In this document: piece after piece, positions 59,801 through 64,000 of the stretch
Position numbering within the stretch: the stretch's first letter is position 1
Layout of the letters: each line of letters begins with the position of its first letter
NCBI GenBank assembly: GCA_000727475.1
Contig: KL647304.1
Coordinates: 908,272 to 972,271, forward strand
Length of the DNA stretch: 64,000 nucleotides
Source: Sarcocystis neurona
Taxonomy: Eukaryota; Apicomplexa; Conoidasida; Eucoccidiorida; Sarcocystidae
Reading direction: 5' to 3'
The notes under the pieces: generated by a model
Seen by the model: the letters and a program-made list of their open reading frames with translations, nothing else
Told to the model about the DNA's origin: nothing
The model's database searches: none
Program-made: the position numbers and the translations under genes

Positions 59801-61351
59801 CGAGTGCACAGAGATTCCTGACCTGCAACGGCTGACGCCCCAGTCAAGACAGTCAGTCGCCGCCAAATGCAGGCTGCGCTGGCCCTGCGTAGGATCCTCG
59901 GAGTTATCAACGTGTAGGTAGTAAATGCAGATAAATACAATATGATCACGAGAATAAAGAGGAACTGCGTGCAAAGACGGTGTGAGAGACTTGCGCACGC
60001 GGAAACCTTGCTGCACGAGTCTGTTCTCCTACGCACATTAACACGGGTTACACAAGAAGCTGACAGGAACTAAGGTTGTCCATCTCGTAACACTTAGATT
60101 CGCTGAAGTGCAAAAACACGACTTCATATACTTTCCTCACAGGCGAGCGTGCCTATTCGGCAGCGTGTCCGCTTGGATGGGAAAACGTTATGGGATCGGC
60201 TCTCTGCCGCGCTCCTGCAGGTACGCTTCCGGCACATGCCTTTCAACGTAGGTCACCGGGAGAGATAAATCGCTTGCTGGCTGTATGGACACACGTGTGT
60301 GTCCGAGCATACAGATATCTGCACACTCGTACACGCGTACCTCTCGGTTTTGATTTTTAAGTACCAAGAACAGACACCTTCATCCTTACAAAAACAAGGC
60401 ATTCTCTGGATGCAGGTTACCTTCCCTCATTGCGCTGTCCTTCGCTGACCCATTTTGATTTTATGAACGATTCCCAGAAACAATGTAAACTCTGCCTTCC
60501 CCAGTAGACGCAGTGAAATAGAAGAGGTCTACTTGTGAATTCCGACAGCGTTCGAGAAAAAGTGCGGCGTGGCCTGGCCCTGTAAAGGTACTACTGGGCA
60601 AATGTGCACACTGCGCATAGAGAAAATCATTCGAAGTCGCTGGTATTGAAGGCCAAGCTGAGCGGGACTGCACTTCCTGTCCGTTGGGCTGGAGGCGTAT
60701 GCCTGGACAAGACGGTTAGTTGTATACTCGTACTAAATCGTAGCATGCTTCAAAAACAAGTGTTACGTTTCTCCAACCGTTCTCTCGGTCGCGTCTGTTC
60801 CCTGCAGGTTGGTGCGAGCCTACTCCGGCGTACACAGGTATATGGCCATGTTGCAAATATGAGTGATGAGGGCTGACCACAAAAAATTGTACACAAAAAG
60901 TTGACGATGACACAGCCGCCCCTTAAACGTGTCCCCTTTTCACTAGCGTTGAGAAACTTAATAGGTGTGTGACGGACAACTGTATAACAATTGGTTTCAG
61001 TTCTCTATCTAGCTACCGTCTAGTGTGTCAAATTAACACGTGAAGAGAGAAGCGGCGCTACGCGAGGTCTTTTTTCTTTAACGTCAGGCCCCTGCAGCCG
61101 ACCTCAGAATTGGGACACTCTTTCTCTGGAGCAAAAAACGACTCTCGGGAAGATCTGCAATTTCGACTGCTATCCTCTAGAGAAATTTCCAGAGCAGAAC
61201 CGCAGAGTGGTGACTCCTGCGTCTGTGTCACAACTGCTTGTGGGGACAGCCGGTGAGGAAGTTTGGTGCAAATAAACATGCTCTTTTCTGTATTGCCTTC
61301 GATTTCCATTATTTTCCCCCTTCAGCCAGCAACTACCACACTCTAGAGTAG
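56817..61351 (+). CDS. CPW-WPC repeat protein, about 19 small exons
   Basis: Exons: 56817-57042, 57674-57804, 58135-58312, 58444-58535, 58629-58674, 58775-58852, 58935-58971, 59039-59069, 59213-59261, 59470-59505, 59575-59648, 59787-59913, 60143-60220, 60416-60484, 60549-60587, 60652-60714, 60808-60837, 61088-61252, 61326-61351. All phases agree. The product has an Ala/Pro/Val-rich N-terminus, one degenerate repeat (ending HFPC) and five CPW-WPC repeats. Openings: CPAGW, CPKGW, CPEDW, CPLGW, CPLGW. Closings: SWPC, EWSC, RWPC, AWPC and, in the last, FDCYP. Middles include C-x-AP-x-x-Y-S/T-G-P/H-C. In Plasmodium the family is made in ookinetes and is surface-associated or secreted. A signal peptide is not clear, so the true first exon may lie upstream. 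The first three exons are less certain than the rest. Without the final splice the protein stops at 61275. Confidence 0.85.
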
Positions 61352-64000
61352 AAGTGCTTGTCACACTGTGCCGCCGTCCCTCCGGTGTAAGTCCATTCAC
61401 AGGGTGTGGGTGATACCGGCGGAAAGTACACTACTTGAAAATCAATGCAATAGCCGGCATTTAATTCACGCGTGTTCCGGGCTCTTGACCTGCACGAATA
61501 GCCTGGGGATGACAACGTTTTTTGGCGGGAGTCTTGAAATTCCAAGAAAAGCTGAGACTACGTGGAAGCATACATCAACTCGGCAGGAGCCGACGCTGGA
61601 AAGTTGTGAATCTGCGCCCTCCAACCAAAAACACACAACGAAGACAGGGGCATACGTAGCGCGTTCCTTGTCTGCGTCGCCGGACGCGCAGAGCGCGCAT
61701 CTTCGTCTTAACTAAAACCCGGTCACTGACTGAAGGAGGCGTATTTGTATCAGTAGATGATACGAGACAATTGTTCTTCGTACGAGCGCTTACGTTTTTT
61801 ATTCCGTACGTAGTATTAATCGACAGGGTGTAACGGCGCGAAGAGTGATACGGCGGTGCGACTGGGAGTAGCCTTCCTCCGTGACGTGACTTGATCCATC
61901 TCTCCCGACAGCACTCGTCTACAGATCACACACCAGCTCTACTCATGCACATGAAGATAAAGTGTAAGACGCTTTACTAGTTAGGGATGCTATGAATAAA
62001 TGACATATCGTGCCCTGCAAAGCTTACTCGTTTCATGCAGCACCGTATCTACGTAGGCTCTGCCGTAGCCCGACAGCGGGCAAAAGCCGCATGCGATTGA
62101 CCCCGGACCTACATTTGTGTCGCCTTTTTTTCCTGTTTTCTCCATTTTCCTAAATATTCGCTTGATTGATCACTTCTTGATAGCCTCAAGAGAAAGTTCT
62201 ACTTGAGACGCTCCGGTGCCCAACCAAGGTTGACCGTGAGCATTCGCTGTGCAAGGCACCATCGACTCTCCTGTATGTGCGTGACTTAACGCATGTAGTT
62301 GTTTTCGTGAAGTTCTCCGTCCGCAGTGATGCCACCGCGACGCGTTTGCATGCACCACAAATGCTTTTGTGTCTGCGTGGCCTTTTTACCTCGTTACAGC
62401 AGACCTCTGAGGTGTGGTACCAGTGGAGCGCGGCTTTCACTACTTCCTGCTTGGTTCTCAGAACGAGACCGCATAGTCAACGTCGTCAGCGCTAGCCACT
62501 TGGCCGTTCAACTTTCTCAAACGTGTCAGCGGCCTCCCGTTTGATTGGGCAAATCCATTTGCACTCACACCAACACAGTCACTTCCAGTTTTCGTCCATC
62601 CAATGTCCTCCCTTTTAAAGCTATGTCTCATTAAGTAAAAGGACGTTTTTTGACATTCAATATGTAAAGTGCGCATTCGCGGGGAAGCACTCTTTGTCAA
62701 GTGGTGTTGTGGGCTCGCAGCCGTTTCGCTTTCACAGCGTAGCTACCCCTGCCTCCCAAGGTGCTCCATTTGAGTTTCTCTTTTCAGCCGTTCTTTGCCG
62801 TACTCGTCGGTTGTAATCATCTAGCGTGCTCTGTCTAACCCTGCATTCTTCTTCTGTATTTGGTAGTGTTCCATTTCGTCCTTCTGTCCCTCCTCGGCCT
62901 CTCGCTCTCTCTTCTCAGCTTTTGTACCTTTCGACTGAGTCTCGTCTACTACTCCAGCGTTCTCTCACACACTCGTATCGGTTTCCACGGTGTCCAGCGG
63001 TTGCATTTTCCCTCGAGATTTTGTTAGTCCTCCTCCCGTATTAAGTACGCGCACTCGTTGAGGGGGAAGCGTGCCCTCTCTCCATTCAGTGGCTTAATTG
63101 CCGTCCAAATTTCAGAAGTAGAGTTTACGTAGTTACGCAGAGGTGAACCAAACACACGCTGGTCTCAATCGTTTTATTGTTCTGCTGCACGTGCAACTCC
63201 AACTTCGTTTGTCACGTGCAGTAAAGAGACACACGTGTCTAACGCTACAAAAGAAGCATATTTCCTTCTTAAATATGCACGTCGTTTCTTCCTACTTCCC
63301 CTTGACTGAAACGTCGGAGAGAGAGCACTTCTTTCCTAGAAATCTGCGGCCGGCTTTCTCCTCAGTCGTCGTCTGGGTCGCAGCACAGTTTTCCCGGGGA
63401 AATTCTGATTGAAGACTCTTCCCGGCTGCGCACTTGCGCGCTGCCTGGCAGCGGTAGACCTCTCTCAAGTTCAAGAAAATCCGTTTGTACTCTTCCAGCC
63501 GACCTTCCGGCGTCTCTGTCTCCACGCGTCAGCTTTGAAGAACGTTGCAACGTGAATTTCCTTTTCCACACCACCTTCCCCTCCCCTGCATCTATCTTTT
63601 AACACGAGAAGTGCTGCTGCAGCATCCCCTTTGCATGTCTCTTGCGTGTGCGCAGATACTACCTTCCCGAGGTAGTGGCGCTACACTAACTGTGGGAAAA
63701 GCGGCCTGAATTCGGGCGACGCGTGTGCCCTCTTCTCTATTTTGTAATATTGTTCTTCTATGCAGACCTTTCATATGGAGGAGAGAATTTCACCAGGATA
63801 GATTCCGTCTTTTTTTCTTCTTTTCTTCTTCCTGCTCTATTCCTTTTTCTCTCTCTCTCTTTGTCTATCTCTCTCTTTCTGTCTCTCTGCAGCTTTGCCT
63901 CCTTTCCTTTGTCTTCTCCCCCGCGCGCGAACCGGCAGTATCTTCCGTTCAGCTGACACGCGGGACAGAGACGGAATTTTTTATCTACAGAGACGTCGCT
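61352..64000. other. No supported gene; possible splice acceptor near the end
   Basis: Open frames are short and unrecognised. A pyrimidine tract at about 63838-63890 (CTCTCTCTCTTTGTC and repeats) ends in CTCTCTGCAG at 63892, a textbook 3' splice site on the plus strand. A gene may therefore continue beyond the window. Confidence 0.4.

Overview
The window looks like nuclear DNA of a coccidian apicomplexan, in the Eimeria / Cyclospora / Cystoisospora range; the genus cannot be fixed by eye. The reasons are an apicomplexan-type AP2 domain inside a giant low-complexity protein, a CPW-WPC repeat protein (a family known from apicomplexans and close relatives), coding sequence full of Ala/Gln/Ser homopolymers from CAG/GCA/GCT runs, GT-AG introns that often hold microsatellites, and no bacterial operon structure.

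Layout. (1) 1-5261: no supported gene. (2) 5262-16660, minus: a two-exon gene for an AP2-domain protein of about 3,658 residues. (3) About 17.5-22.7 kb, plus: an unidentified multi-exon gene, divergent from the AP2 gene. (4) 23389 to about 25.99 kb, plus: a FOP/CEP20 (FOR20)-like LisH protein. (5) 26-28.7 kb: no clear gene, with a (CA)n tract. (6) 28.7-29.75 kb, plus: a weakly supported gene that converges on the next one. (7) 52355-29868, minus: a ten-exon, 22.5 kb Rad5/HLTF-type SNF2 ATPase. Its exons join in phase to exactly 2,614 codons, with a UBA-like segment, a HIRAN-like region, the SNF2 lobe, a RING finger and helicase motifs V-VI. (8) 52.4-56.1 kb: mostly unassigned, with a three-copy 48-49 bp repeat. 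(9) 56.1-61.35 kb, plus: a CPW-WPC gene of about 19 small exons. (10) 61.4-64 kb: nothing firm, with a strong 3' splice-site-like tract near the end.

The genes do not form a pathway. They are a putative transcription factor, a centriole/basal-body protein, a DNA damage tolerance ATPase / ubiquitin ligase and a secreted or surface cysteine-rich repeat protein. The most unusual structure is in the Rad5 introns, several of which carry their own degenerate minisatellite. All exon boundaries were inferred by hand from splice motifs, reading phase and family motifs, without transcript data.
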